Positions 11,301-26,300 of a DNA stretch of 64,000 nucleotides are shown piece by piece (position 1 is the stretch's first letter; the number at the start of each line of letters is the position of its first letter). A model generated the notes under the pieces. The model was given only the letters and a program-made list of their open reading frames with translations. It was not told the origin of the DNA and made no database searches. The stretch is taken from assembly GCF_000003815.2 (NCBI RefSeq), contig NC_049988.1:246000-309999 (forward strand). The letters are read 5' to 3'. Made by a program: the position numbers and the translations under genes. The stretch is from Branchiostoma floridae (taxonomy: Eukaryota > Chordata > Leptocardii > Amphioxiformes > Branchiostomatidae).

Positions 11301-14300
11301 GGTCTGGTCTGCATTGGTGCCACTGACCTACATGTAGATATGAAAAATATTGCATAAATGATTGCACAATTTACGAGTGATAATAGTCATACTTGACAAA
11401 TATGACATTGATAATAGTCATACTTGACAAATATGACATACTTGACAAATATGACTAGTGTTAAAAAATCATCTGGAAACAGACTCACTTAACAGGATTC
11501 CATGAAAATATAAGCGAATTAATGCTGTATTTAATACACAGCGAATGTGTCGAAGAAAAGTGTCATTTTGGCATAATTAATGGAAAAAAATTACCTAGAC
11601 TGAAAAAATGAATCTTAAATCGCATATTACATATTACAAATTTATTCATTTATTTATTTATTTCATCTTGAAAACAAATGGGTAGCCCCTACAACAGTGC
11701 ATAGTTGATTTCCAAGGGGGCCCACCAAACATACAGTAAACTAGAAAGGCCGACATTTGCTTAAGAGCAAATACAGCATATTTCAGCCATACCCCTTTCC
11801 ACGCAACATTGGACTGTTCCAAATCACCCCTGCGCAAAAATGGAACATCCTCTTAACAGTACATTATCCCCCAAAGTGGACTGGTATTGTGAATTGATTC
11901 CAGGTAAAAACAGAGCTTGCTTCTATTTTTCAGAAAATGACAATAATCACACCTTCCATTCAGAAAATTTTCATCATGACTGAAAATTGTTGAATGACTT
12001 CATGTAATGTCATTAACAATTTTCAGTACGATAACTAGGTGTAAGTTTAAAAAAGTATAAGCTCCTTGTGATGTGGGTACATTTATTATTGCAGTGAACT
12101 TTTTTTATTCAAGTAGGGCATACGATTTAATAATTATCAAGCAGGTGCAGGTACTGTAGGAGCGTTTGTTTTCTTCAAGCTGTAAAACTGTTAAACTGTT
12201 TTACTTTGTATGCAATCAGCCATCGAGCCAGACCCGGAAGATACGATTGAACCTTGTTCGAGGATTTATTTTCGTCTGTCTGGTCAGTCTGTTCATACCC
12301 TGGCGCTGAGAGTGTTTTATTGGGCTGAAACTCTGGCAGTTTAAAGTTACTTACAATTTAAATGTTCAAAGTTTATGTCAAACAACAACAGCACTAGGAA
12401 ATGTGGCCACTATAGACAGGTGGTCACTATAGAGAAAATGCTGATCTATTGACTAGGAGCCATACGTTACACATGATTTCAGTACACTGATCATTAATCA
12501 TATAAACATTGCACAGGTAAGCCAATTGTTTAGATGTACAATTAACTTCAAATAATTCTGAAGAGAAATATGGATGAGAAAATAATCATTCTCGCCACTG
12601 TCTAACTTATAATTACGTATCAAAACTAAACGCAGATTTTCTAACTAGCGCACCTTTCGCCGACTTCATCAAAGGACCGCCGGCTATCAATCAAACACGG
12701 CTGTTGATTAGACTTAGAGTTTCAAACAGTCATGTGCTGTGTGCCAGTTGACAGCGAACTTCATGCTACGTGATGTTTTACATTGCTTGGACCTTCTTTC
12801 CTACAGCGGTGCTTCTACAAAATATTTAGACTGTAACACTGAGTCCCACATGTTTTATAGAATAAAATTTGACGCAGAACAGCATTTTTTGCTGGGTATT
12901 TTTCTTGAAACATGTCCGTGGGAATATCAGCGAGGCGGCGACGTAGGGATATCAGACCGTCAACAAAAGTCGCACGGCGGCTAACGGCGCAGCGAAGATA
13001 CTAGCGCTATAAATAAGCGCTTCAACTAAGGATGGCAACCCGTACAATATTTTTGTATACTGTTGAGCTAAGTAAAGTTTGTTGTTTATGAGGTTTTAGT
13101 TGTCTTTGAAGCTTTGACCCGAAATATTTCAAACTGCTGAAGAGAAGTAAGTGACTGCTACGATTATCGTAGATATGGCCCTAAAAAAAACTGATAAAAG
13201 AAGCCTTCTCAATAGTCTAAAATGCAAGAGCTTCCGGGGGGGCTTCGCCCACCTGGGTCCCCCCCACAGTGGCCCTGTCCCTGGACCCCGCCAGGGACAT
13301 TCGGCGGCCCCCGGACCCCTGTCCGACGCTTTGAAAAAATCCTGGCGAGAAGTCTGTACGGCCTGAGTCTTCAAGTTAACGTATTGTGTGGTCCCGCTTA
13401 TGAATATTAATTAGCCTTCGCTTTCCTCTTCACTGATTGGCTGAACCATTAATTGAATTAACTCTTCCTGCCGGCTAGACGCAGGTGCAGATGTCGGCTC
13501 TGTGGGGTGAACGTCCGAAAGGTCATGGCATGGAGAACGAAAGAAAACCAATTTCCCCCAAAAAAGTGCTGTAATTAAGCCTTTTACAGTACTTTATGCC
13601 AAAAATTTCACTTGGATCATTTTACCAACTATCTTATGCCTATCTATACCAAATGTTACTCATACCAGGGTACAGGGGTGCAAAATATACCGTTATAAGA
13701 CCGTCAACAACAGTCGCACGGAGCTAACAGCGCAGCGAAAATACCATCGCTAGCGTTTCAACTTCGGATAACAAGTTATAAGTACTGTTGAACTCAGTAA
13801 CGTTAAAGTTTGTTTTTAGTTGCCTTTGACGGTTTGACCTGAAATAGTGTTACGGTAAACTCCTGAAGAGAAGTTAAGTGACTGCTGCGATTATCATAGA
13901 TATGCCCCTAAGAACTGATACAATATAAAGCCTTCTGAATAGTCTAAAATGCGAGAGCCTTAGGCGGGCTTCGCTCCCCCTGGCGGGAACACTGCTATAT
14001 GCGGGATCATGAGGCCCCGCTTATGAATATTAATTAGCCTTTGGCCTCCTCTTCGCTGATTGGCTAGGTCTTTGATTCAATTAACTCTCCGGCTGACGCG
14101 CACAGGTGTGGCTCTGTGCGGGGTCACGGAAGGTCACGTCAGGAGGCCAAAAGAAAACAAATTTCCCCTCAGAAAAGTGCCAAAATTAATCATTTTAAAG
14201 TTGTTTATGTCAAAAATTTTACTTGAATCTTGTTACCAAGTATCTAATGCCTATCTATACCAAATTTTAGGTCATTTAATTGTAATACCAGGGTACAGGT

Positions 14301-17300
14301 GCCAAAAGTGTCCTTTTTTGGTCAAAAATTGGCCAAAAATCGCAAAAATAAGCATTTTGTTGCACTGTACACCAAAAGTGTTATTGAATTTATATGAAGG
14401 GATTATCAAGGCACATCTGTGTCAAATTTCAGCTCATTCGGTTGCAATACCAAGGTACAGGAGCCAAAAGTGCCCTTTTTGGGTCAAAAATTGGTCAAAA
14501 AATCGCAAAAATAAGCATTTTGTTGTACTGTACACCAAAAGTGTTATTGAATTTATATGGGGGCATTATCAGGGCACATCTCTGTCAAATTTCAGCTCAT
14601 TTGGTTGTAATACCAGGGTGCAGGGGCCAAAAGTGTCCTTTTTTGGTCAAAAATTGGTCAAAAAATCGCAAAAATAAGCATTTTGTTGTACTGTACACCA
14701 AAAGTGTTATCGAATTTATATGGGGGCATTATCAAGGCACATCTCTGTCAAATTTCAGCTCATTTGGTTGTAATACCAGGGTACAGGGGCCAAAATATAC
14801 AGTTTTGGTCTAAAATTGACCAAAAAATCTCAATAAAATCATTTTAGAGGCAGATATGAAAAAACTGAGAAAAAAAGCATCAAGGTATTGGCCCATTCTA
14901 CCCCTGTGCCAAATTTCAGGTCATTCGGTCCAGGAACGGCGGAGATGAATCACTTTGAAGATTTGACAGGAGAAGAAGAAGAAGAAGAAACATTACGAAT
15001 ACAATATATTTCACCATACTATGTATGGCTGAAATATAATAACAGATACAGGAAAAAACGTGGTAACAATCAGTCAAACTTTGAACACTCAGGGACAACA
15101 TACAGTACAGAAAACATAAAACCGGTGCGTCAAAACATAATCAGTGTCCATACTCAAGTCGAAAACGTTCCAAGGTCAAAATCAATATGTCAAGAGATTG
15201 GGTGGAGGTCAGAGGTCAAATCATATATCAAATCATGTGTAAAACAAAAATTAATGAAGGATGTAGCGGTGAGAAGCAGAACTCCAGTTACGAGGGCGGT
15301 TCAAAAAGTAATGCCACTGGTTTTATAAAAGGTTCATGCTTTCATCGAATTAGTTGAAATTTGGCACAAAGCTACAAGAATATATCCTCTTGAGATTGAC
15401 ATATCTCAATTTGTTGTTAAGACTTTTATGAGTGACTGAGTTGAGTTCAATATGACCACACCCTTGTTATCCCGTCGGAAGAAATTAGAGGGTCAATTAA
15501 CGTGTAATTGATAATGTCTCTAAATCCCTTGTAGCTATTGTAAGAAACTAAAATTCCACATGTATCAAGTTGCATTTGTCTATAAGCAACATGCCTATTT
15601 TCATCTTTTAAATACAATCAATTATTTTTTTTTCGTTCCTGGTGTGAAGTAAGGTCGTCAAGGTAGTAATTAGCGGTGGATTAGAGGTGGGCTGCTTAAA
15701 GTTTCCCTAACCGACTTTTTTATTTACTGAGAAAAATCAAACTTAACACACTTCTTGATGTTTAAACAATTAATAAGTGTGCTAAGTTTCGCATCTTTTG
15801 GCTAATGGAAAAGCAGTCTACAAAAACATTATTCAACAAATCACGTATTTGGCTACTAATCAAACTTCCTGTAATATATCAACTCGCTTCATTCTAGTGG
15901 TTGTAAAAGATGAACCATTGAGAGTTTAAACATGAAATTTGACATGTAATCTATAGAGACATTTGTTATTATACAGGTGAAATTTCAACTTCCTACAGTA
16001 GTTTTAAAATAGTGAGATCTAGAGGAACTGATCTCATGACAAGCTTTTAACCCTCAAACACCCGAGTGGGGTCCGTTTGGACCCCAGGCGTATATTTTGC
16101 AGTGCCATTTGAACATTTTTAAACTGAAGAAAAATTCCTTCCGTGACTTTGTCAGCCAACATCTTTTATACTTTCTCCTAAGTTTTTGTGCAGATTGGCA
16201 CAATACTGTGGAAGCTACAAAGATAGTCCGTGATCAGTCCGTCTGGGGTCCAAACGGACCCCAGCAAAAAAGTGTAGCTTTTGAAACAAACTTTTGAGTC
16301 TAACTCCCGAAGTATTTATCGTATCACCACCAAACTTTTAGAGCATAATAAACATGTAAAACTAAATCCTCATAGAAACTTATGTGTCATCACCATATAA
16401 TATGACGACATTATGACGTCTCTAAGCTAATAAGGGCGGCCATCTTGGATTTTGACTAATGACGTCATGAAATCAGCATAAATTATAAATTTTGAATTAT
16501 GAAAATAGCATTAAATTTCATAGAATTTTATTGTTGTAAGAAAACAAGCATTGTTTACCAAGAAAACCTTGTTTAAGTCGAAATTGGCAAATTTTGGCAA
16601 AAATATGCTTGTCATAATTCCGTTGCCATGGCAACCCCAAATAATGATAAATTTGCTTTATTGACAACAAAATTTTGTTAACAATATTTTGTGATATATA
16701 ACCAAGTTTCGTAGCTTTAGAACTAGCCGTTCATGAGTTATGTGACATAAAGATTGCTGAGGGCCTTAAAATTCCCCTCTCTGGTCAGAATATGTTTAGT
16801 GCAAAAGATGGTCCTTCTGTTTTTTTGCATAAATTATGATAATGAGGTGGAATTAGCAACAACTTAACATGTCCGAATATTCCTCTTACATTGACGAAGC
16901 AATGTATGTACAATGATCACCGATAGGAATTGGAACTGAGATTTTATGAACAAAACATTTTGGGGTCCGTTTGGACCCCACTCGGTCATTTTAGTCGCAA
17001 AAAAAGGTCGGGTGCTTGAGGGTTAAGGGTGTAGTCATCTTAAAATCATCTCAGTTGCTTATAAAAGTCTGAACCACAAATTGAGATTTCTCAATCTCAA
17101 GAGGATATAGTTTTGTACATTCGTGCCAAATTTCAACTCATTCGATGAAAACATGAGCCTGTTATAAAACCAGTGGCATTACTTTTTGAACCGCCCTCGT
17201 AGAAGCTCTGACGAAGGTGTCTGAGAGACATCGAAACGTAAGCTATGTAAGTACCCACTGGTTGTTTATACAAAGAATTTCTCCCTTATCCTATATTCTA

Positions 17301-20300
17301 CCAACCTGATGAAACTATTTTCGGAAAAATTAATGAAACTGAACTTTACGAAGTATGGATAGTAACAAATTACTGAGAACCAGCCAATAGAGACCTATCT
17401 GTATTTGCCAGTTGTATGCCGTAATGCGTATTATGTAATGCATATGCTTAATACGTATATAAGCAAACAAAATCCGTACTAACCCACACATCTTACAGAA
17501 ACGTCCCTTGCGTGGTTACAAAGCGGACTCCAGTTTTCCCACGGCTTCGTGCGACATTCCGTGATTCTAGACTTGTTCCTGGAGTCGCAGGTGACGTCAT
17601 CTAGTAGGATGGGTGTTGAATCAGGCGCAGGGTACCTTCAAGGTGAAAACAAAAACAAAAACAGTTCTAGTAGCTTTAAGAATCTCAGACAGCATTGCAT
17701 TTACAGTAGCCATGTTTATTTTATGCGAGCGTTCGAATTTTTTTAAGTTGTCAAAGAAGGTTAAACAAATGACTTAACAAACAGTGTATGGTAGAGTCAA
17801 ATCCAAGTCACCAAGATGGTTTTGAAAAAATATTTGTAATAAGTTTGAACTATTTTGAGTAAAAGAACATTTCAGTCACTGAAGTTCAAAATTGTTCAAA
17901 CATTTCAAAATGAAAGTTTAAACATGTTTGAACCTTTTTATATTTGTTGGAACATTTGGGAAAGTAATGATATCATTATCTCTTTATTTAGAACAATTTT
18001 CAAACATCTATGTGTTTTTGTTATTGTTCCAACATGTTCCAACATTTTGTGTCATTTTTTCCCTCCATAAAAACTTTTATTGACCCCATAAACAAAGCTG
18101 CTAAAGGCCCCCTCTCACTTGACGTGCGGCACGCTTGCGGCATTGCTGCGTTCGTTCACTGCGTCACTGTTTTGTTATTTTCTTCNNNNNNNNNNNNNNN
18201 NNNNNNNNNNNNNNNNNNNNNNNNNNNNNNNNNNNNNNNNNNNNNNNNNNNNNNNNNNNNNNNNNNNNNNNNNNNNNNNNNNNNNGGGACGTTTATCATC
18301 TGAGCATCTTCCGAACGCAGCAATGCCGCAAGCGTGCCGCACGTCAAGTGAGAGGGGGCCTTAAGCTTGGTCCTTTGTTTGGCTCTTGTATTTTTAGACT
18401 TTCTTTAGTATACACTGGTGAGTCTTTTGTAAGAAGGTGGCAGACAGACATAATTTCCTGCACTTGGCAGGAATGTGTGAATTGCCCTCTTCCCAGCCCA
18501 CTGACCCAGTTTCATCATATTGTTTCCATGTTCGAACATGTGGTCACAAATGATGCATCTATGTTGGAACAGTTTAGAAACTAACAGAAATAATGTATTT
18601 GATGTAAGAAATGTTTCCAACATGTTTGAATGCTATAGAAACATTTAGAACGTCATATAGATATTGTAAATAGTTCTAAACAGTTACTTATCACAGATTG
18701 TTACAAAGATTTCCAAATTGTTAGAACAAAAGGCAAGGAACACCCTCTTGGTAATATGGAATCGACTCTATACAGAATGATATATTCTTCCTTTCTTTAA
18801 TTAACGTCATCTTCGTTGACATTGGAATTTACTATGTCATTATACATTTAACGATATTTTACTGAGATCTGCGGCTCATTTTGCAGTTGATTTTTACGAT
18901 CTACATGATGTTTGACAAAATTTTTGGAAACGATCGACAACTGATGCGCGGATATCCTCCATATATTACCCGAATCCACATAGACCAGCCAGAGGGTTTT
19001 ATGAGTTTTTTTTTGCTCTATCGACAAAATGTTCATACGTTGAATCTGTCCAGACAGACGCCCTGTACCCCAGTTGAGCACACACCACATCAGCGCTAGT
19101 CTGTGTCCAGCCGATGTTACAGATGGTTCCCCAGCGGTGGTTGTAGTAGATCTCCACACGGCCTTCGTCGAACCGAGAACCGTCAACTAGGCGGACACTC
19201 CCGTCAACTAGGACAAGCAAATTTTGTGTTGAGCTGATGATATAGCACAACAGATTAGATTCGTTGCAATGTAGCAATGCTATTTAAAATGTTGCAATAC
19301 CACAGTCTTTGAAAAACTATTGTAACAGGCCTACCCCCCCTAAAAATGGAAACATTCTTACCTTCTCGCACACAGTCCCATGAGAACGAAATATCGTCAA
19401 TTGCAATCCTGACATCTCGACTGTACCCGATCACACCCTGAAGAATCACCTGTTATTAAAAATTAAATATTACATATCATGTCTCTGGAAAGGTAATAGA
19501 AACTTAGTTATTTTTATGTAAAAGTGTTTGACTATCAAGTCGATTACCTCATCAATTTCAATATGTTACGTGTCTAACGTTAACTTTTATATATATATAT
19601 AGCTTAACAGTTGTCGTTTTTTTTCAATTTTCAACACAAATGCATTGTTTTGATACAATATATCACTGTAATCAAATATCAATTTTACAGTTATGACAAA
19701 CTATGTAATACCCCCTTTCCACTAGGACGCGAATTCGCCGCGCTCGCTCTTCGACCTAACATTTGATATATCGCTCAACGAAATGTATCGAAAAGAAACG
19801 AATCTTTTTACACTTTCCGTGTTTTGTTGTCTTTTCAGTCACACTTTTATATTTTGTATGATATACCTAGTGTGAAAGAGAAGGATACACATATCCTATT
19901 TAGGTCGCAGAGAGAGCGCATCGCGATCGCCGTCTAGTGGAAAGGGGGCTTAAAGAACTTACCTGAAACGGGTCTTGCTCCTGAAATGAGACAGTTCCCT
20001 GTGCCCACACCCCTGCAGTTCCCGCTGACTCCTGCCATGCCGACCTCTCCACTCCTGTGTAGTACTGACGGGTAAACACGTCCAGGTCTCCGGCGTCTGG
20101 CCCAGAGAAGTAGTAACTAAATGTCATCTGGTGAAAAACACATTCAAACTAGTTAGCAAACCTATTGAAGGCAGTTCAGTTCAGTTCATCCTCGGAGAGG
20201 CACTAGGAATATTCAAATACAGTACCACAATACCAATCAATTAAGCCTATTTTTTTCAGCTTTTTCATGATACTCTTCTTCTCCTTAATAGGATTAGAAG

Positions 20301-23300
20301 CTACTTTAAGGTAAAACTAGCTTGTACAGCACTAAGAAAAACACTTACATTGCACGGCCGAACCACAGACGGTACAATGACAGGACCGATAATTTTGGCT
20401 GTATCCAATGGCTGCTGACCGGTGTCACTACCAACATACAGGAAATGTCCTCCATCTGGAAAATAAAGCCAATAATGACAAGTTATTTTTTTCAATCGTG
20501 AGCGGGTTATGTACTGTCTGTACAAAAGTACAGCGATATCACGAGTCAAGTGTTTTTATACATCCCAGTTATTTTGTTTGTCTTTTACTTAACTTTACAC
20601 GTCTATGAAGGTTAGAGATTGGTGTTATAATATTTGCAAAGCAACAGTCATTGACAGGATAAGATCCTTTTAATGGTTTCAGATAGTAATCGTTACTTTT
20701 TGTCAGTGTTTCAATAACTTACTTTGCGTTAATTAGTCTTTCTTACAACCACATCCGACTCTTATTTTTTGCTATAGAAATGCGTTATCAAAAAATGTAT
20801 AATCACAAAAAATTGTGTGAATACGGATAAAAATGGGACAATATTAAAAAATATTCTGAAATTTAATAATGTATATATGATTGCAATAAAATGTAAAAAT
20901 TCTGATAATAATTTGTTACTGAAGTTTTTCCACCTGTAGGAAGATGATTGTCTCCTTCTCCAGCTGTTTGTTTCACCCAGTCAAACTCGTCATCTGTCTG
21001 TTGGTGCCACTCACAAGTTCCTATAGCCTCAAAGTCACAGGGCACTGGGTGCCGGGTTTCTGTAAAAAGTGAATGCCGGATGCTTTATTTGTAAATAACA
21101 ATTTGGTAAATTATTACCTAATCCAATAAGGCACTGCTGAAGCCCCTTGTGCATGTCTGCGTTTTTGTCTTTGTGAACAACAAATCTCAACAACTTGTGA
21201 ATGTAATATCATTAAGCATATTCCCATAGCCTTTTAGTGCCGTTTAGGGGTGGTGGATTCTTATTCACTGTCTAGGACACAATAATTGAAGGCGAAGCCC
21301 ATCCCCTCCTTCAACCGCCTCCTTCAACACTTCCCACTGAAGTCGGTTACTCCTTGTCTACACCTGTTTGGAGCCAGGGGATTATTGAAAAGTGCCTTTG
21401 CAAGGGGCACAATACCGATAGCATGTCAGGATGTGAACTCTGGAGGGACCTCTGGATTCCGAGATCCAAATATCCAGCAGCTACGCCACATGAACCCACA
21501 ATATTTTAGTGGTAAATGGCTTATTATTCTCTCCAAGCAGAGATTCAAGATGAAAACTGTGCCCTTTTCCTCATATGCCGTCTTTTAGCTATCCCCCACC
21601 AACCTGAAAGGAAAAGATTGTTTTTAAGGAAAACATCATAATTTTCCCCATCAACCTCTTTTTAAAAAGAAGCTTCCGTAGCAAGCTGCCGTTTTAGTGT
21701 TCTTAGCATGACAGACATTCCTTGACTTCTAAATTGCGGCGGACTATTAAGTCCGAATATCTATGTGTAAAGTGGCCTTTGTTACTGATTAACGTTAAAA
21801 CTCATTCGGGCTCAGTGTATAGTATCCGCGCAAGCTATTGCAAATAGATGTAAGTTTGTTGCACTTAGATTTCGTGTCATGATGAAAATTCAGATCTGTA
21901 CTAAAACAATATGTATATCAAAATACCACTTTGTAATTGACAACTCGTCTTTCTACATGTCAAAATTGGAATTTTGTCGAAGAAACTCTGATGTATGGTT
22001 GGTTTTGCAAATTCGTTACTTGACTCTTGACATTTCAAGATAGTTTCTGTAAAACCCAATCTTCAATCTTGCACTTTCGAAAGGAAATTAACATGCGTTT
22101 TTGCCGTTCTTAAAGTAGACTAATATGGATCAAGGACGGAAGGTTGCTAGGGTACTCCTTATCAACAAGGAAGGTTGCTATGCATGTCACCTGACGTCAT
22201 GTTTGTACTTGTAGCCATGCCGTAAAATTTCTGTCAAGTAGGTTGAAGGAAGGTTGCTAGCATAGCTCTCATCAACAAGGAAGGTTGCTATGCATGTCAT
22301 CTAACGTCATGTTTGTACTTGTAGGCATGCCGTAAAATGCCGTCAAGGAGGTTAGCTAGAGACAGGACTGTTACAGTTAGCACGAGAGCGCCGTCACCTC
22401 GGTGATTGTATGGCCCCCTTTCTACCAGACGGGGATCGCGATTAGCTCTGACTGAGACTAATAGGATATGTGTAACCTTCGATTTAATACTGGATATATC
22501 GTAAAGCTTGTAAAAGTGTGACTAAAAGGAAAACAAAACAAAGTGTAAAAAAATCTTTTCTTTTCTGTACAATTTCTTACAAAATTTTAGGTTGCAGAGA
22601 GAGCGCGGCGAGAGCGCCGTCCAAATAAAAAGTGGTATATAGAACCCTGTCATACCATCGCCGTTAGAGCGCCGAGAATGCACATTTTACACGTATAACG
22701 TGACATGATAAAGAAGTTTATGTTGAACTAGCTACACGACAGATTTAAGAAATAAAGCAGCAAGACAGACGTGAATATTTCAGTGTGAGTGACTGTACAG
22801 TGACCAAAATTGGATTTGTTTAGAGCCTTGATTGTATACTTTAAATGTTATCTAAGACTTAGTAGGATCACTAGGATGACTTCAAAGATACCAAAATACA
22901 CCATACGTCAACACATTCGTTCTTTATCTCTGAAATTCGTTGAGTAATCTTTCGAACCTTTGCTAGCTCATAAAAAGATGCTGATATTTGAGTTTTTCGT
23001 CGCGGTGAGAGCGCGCTGGAGTCGCAGTAGAGATTCCACTAGAGCAGTTTTTCTGGAGTTGCGGCGCTCTCACCGCGCTCTGGCCAATTTTCCATCGCAG
23101 CGAGAGCGCCGTGAGAGCGCCGTGAGAGCGCCGTCAAGTGGAAAGGGGGCCTTAGGTCTCATCCCAATAGGACGGCGATCTCATCGCACTTTCGCTGCGC
23201 TCTCAACTGTAGGTCATTGGACTGCATAGGTCATTTGATTAATTTTGTTGTCCAATTATACTTTTTTGCCATGATCATTTCATACTTGATACGAAAAGAC

Positions 23301-26300
23301 CTAATATGAAGACGGAAGCCGACGATTTCTAATTTGCAACACCTAACGGATGCTGACGTATGCTAAAAAATGCTGACGGATCCCGAAAACAATCACGGAT
23401 CCCAAAAAATGACGAATCCCACTTACATTCGCAACGCATTCGTAGGTATACGTATCTCGCGGTGGATACAAAAACAGAACCCGTATACTTACGTACTTCG
23501 TGACGGATGCTAACACTGTATCCGTATGGATACTTCCGAAAGGTGGGTTTACACCTGCGTATATTTTCAAGTGCGCGTGAGTTCCGAATGAAATTTTGTC
23601 AATACGCGGCCGAACGCCCAACATTTGGATTTTTTTTTGGAATAAATTAAATTGTACGTCGAGCCCATCTGGCGTTTGAATTACGACTTCAGCGTTTTCA
23701 TTTCGCATGAGATGCGTATGATTGCAACTGAAATGCGCAACAGAATTTTCAGTACTGCGAATAGATTCGTATGGGGTACGTATGTTGGGCGTAATCCGGA
23801 CGCACACAACGTCTACCGACCGCATGCCTGACGCACCTGGTGCTAACTGCATTACAAACGCATTTCAGGTGTGTCAGAGGAACAGTTTCTGTTACATATA
23901 CTTTTGTTTGCGAGCATTGCCAATAGAGTATTTTTGTTAGAGGAACACTTTGTACTACGTATGCTTTTGTTTACAGGCAGTGCAAGTAGAACATTGACAA
24001 GTAAACAGTGAAGAGGTTTTTTTATTCATTTGCGAAGCAGTGAAGCAGTGACACTGTGCTTTTACAGTAATGAGGGCCATCATTTACCTTAAGAAATTAT
24101 GTGCACTGTTAAGATTGTGTTTGTTTTCACTTTGTCCTTAATGATTTTCCCTATCATCTTAGTATTTCAACTACTATAAAAATCACACTCATACACACCA
24201 CAAAACGTATTCAAGATCTTTATCAAACACGTAAATTAAACAATTATGAAACCTTACGCCCTCTTTCAAAGTTGTAATATGGCTCTATATTGCACCTTTA
24301 TATCATGTGGTTTTACACACAAAAAAGGGCCATTATCAGCAAATTACGTCAAATATCAGTTACACAAAATGGCATGTGTGTCACACAAGTTGACCCAGTG
24401 CTTGAGCAGGTTCCTCTACATCTTCCCGTCCCTGGAGGCTCTGTTGGGACCAGTTACATTCATGGTGTCCTGCAAGTTGTGACCATCTCTCCATGCCCCC
24501 GGTACAAATTCGTCGGTCCTGGCCTGGATCTGACATGAGATGATTTTTTTTGTCTGGACTCAGATGCACCTTCGTATTTATTCCAAATCTGGAGTGTGCG
24601 TCGATCACGCTATCAGTGCGCGTAGTATGCGCAAAGAGATCGCAGAACGCACGGTACTAAATCGTGATCTATGTGTGCATTCGTTATGCGGTCGCTCATG
24701 GTGCGTTGTGTCTGCGCTGTAAGAACGCTATGTACTCGCAATACCGCGATATCCGCGTATTACTGCGTATAAAGCGCAAACATGTAGCGTCTTCATAGCG
24801 CAATCGACCGACGTGGGACCGCTGTATTGCGCATCCATAACGTTTTGGCCACCAAACTGCATACGAACGATAGTTTTGTGCATGTCCAAAACTATCGGGT
24901 GTACTATGCGTATATTTTCGTTTGCCTGCGTTCGTGAAACTTTCTAAAAACGATTCAGATGCGTTTGAGGTACGACTTGTGCGTGCGGCCGCGTATTGAA
25001 GAAATCAGTCAAAATGTCGAAAAATGTCAAAACGGAACTCATGCGGCATGAAAATATACGCAGGTGTAAACCCACCTGAAATCACAGATCTTATACACAT
25101 ACGTAACGCATTCGTTCTTTAGTCACTAACAGATTCAAACATTGCATTCATATGGATACTTACTTTTAACATAAACGAAAAAATACGTAGTCAAGATTCT
25201 TGTTTATCAGCGGTTGTTAACGGAATCCAAAGATTACCCAAATCACGGATCCCATACACATCCGTAACGCATTCGTTGGTATTCGTAACTCGTGGTGGAT
25301 GCAAACACGGAATACGTATGCCTACGTACTTCTTGGCGGATGCTAACACAACATCCGTAAGGATACTCACTTTTTACGTATGCGAGGCTAGCACTCTTGT
25401 TATGAGCAAAATATCAATTTGTAGAGTGGTCATATCTTTCACTCGTTTTGTACCTCGGATACCACAGTTTCTAACGTCTATACAAGTGAGACAATCCACG
25501 TTACGCTCGATACCGGGATACTCGGATTCGTAAGGATGCGCAATGTGTTTTATGCATTCGTTCATAAAAAGATGACCAACAATGCACTGATGCAAAAAGA
25601 TACAGAGTCGCATATCCAAGACAGAGCTGGGTATATACAAGACGTAAAAGTGTGAATGAGAGGACAACAAAACACACAAGGTATAAAGAAACTCCTTTTA
25701 TTTTCTATACAATTCGTTGAGCTATCTGTCAAATTTAAGGTCGCAGAGAGAGAGAAAGAGAGCGCAGCGAGAGCGCCGGTCTAGTGGAAAAGTAGTATAA
25801 CTATCTAACATTTTAATGTTTCAACTACATTGTACAAGCGCTTGTGTATCAAAAACGGCTGATGAGGTGTTTTTCAATGTTATCTTGATTAAATTCACAA
25901 CCTCAGCAATGTTCTCAATTTCGATTTGATTTTTTAACATTATTTTTTGCAGTTCAAAAAGAAGACTAATTTCGTGATCATACCAATATCTCGGGTATAT
26001 ATAATGTGATGTAGTAAAATGTATCAAGTAAGAGCGTTAAAATTACTTCTTGTACATTCTGTTGTTTTGCTGACCATTCTCGGTTGGCTGTTAAACGCGC
26101 AAGCAGAAGTCGTAAAATGCTAAGCAGAAATTACGGTTGTGTTAATAAAAAAAAATAAATTGAATTCTCTTTTGGATATTTAGATACAACAAGCATTTTG
26201 CCTTCATCGCACTTCCTATCATTTTTCCCATCTAATATTATTGGCACCTGACACTTCATCATAACTTTCGAAAGATGGTGAACTACGGTATAACATTTTT

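Noticed and set aside
14060-14813. Two open frames of 205 and 139 codons
   Set aside because: Entirely made from the 163-bp tandem repeat and neighbouring duplication; no domain.
22960-23229. 89-codon Arg/Ser-rich frame
   Set aside because: Encoded by GAGAGCGC MITE sequence; the inverted copy at 34 kb does not keep it.
23343-23852. 169-codon minus-strand frame
   Set aside because: Runs across an element boundary (23539) into repeat sequence present at 37 and 39 kb.
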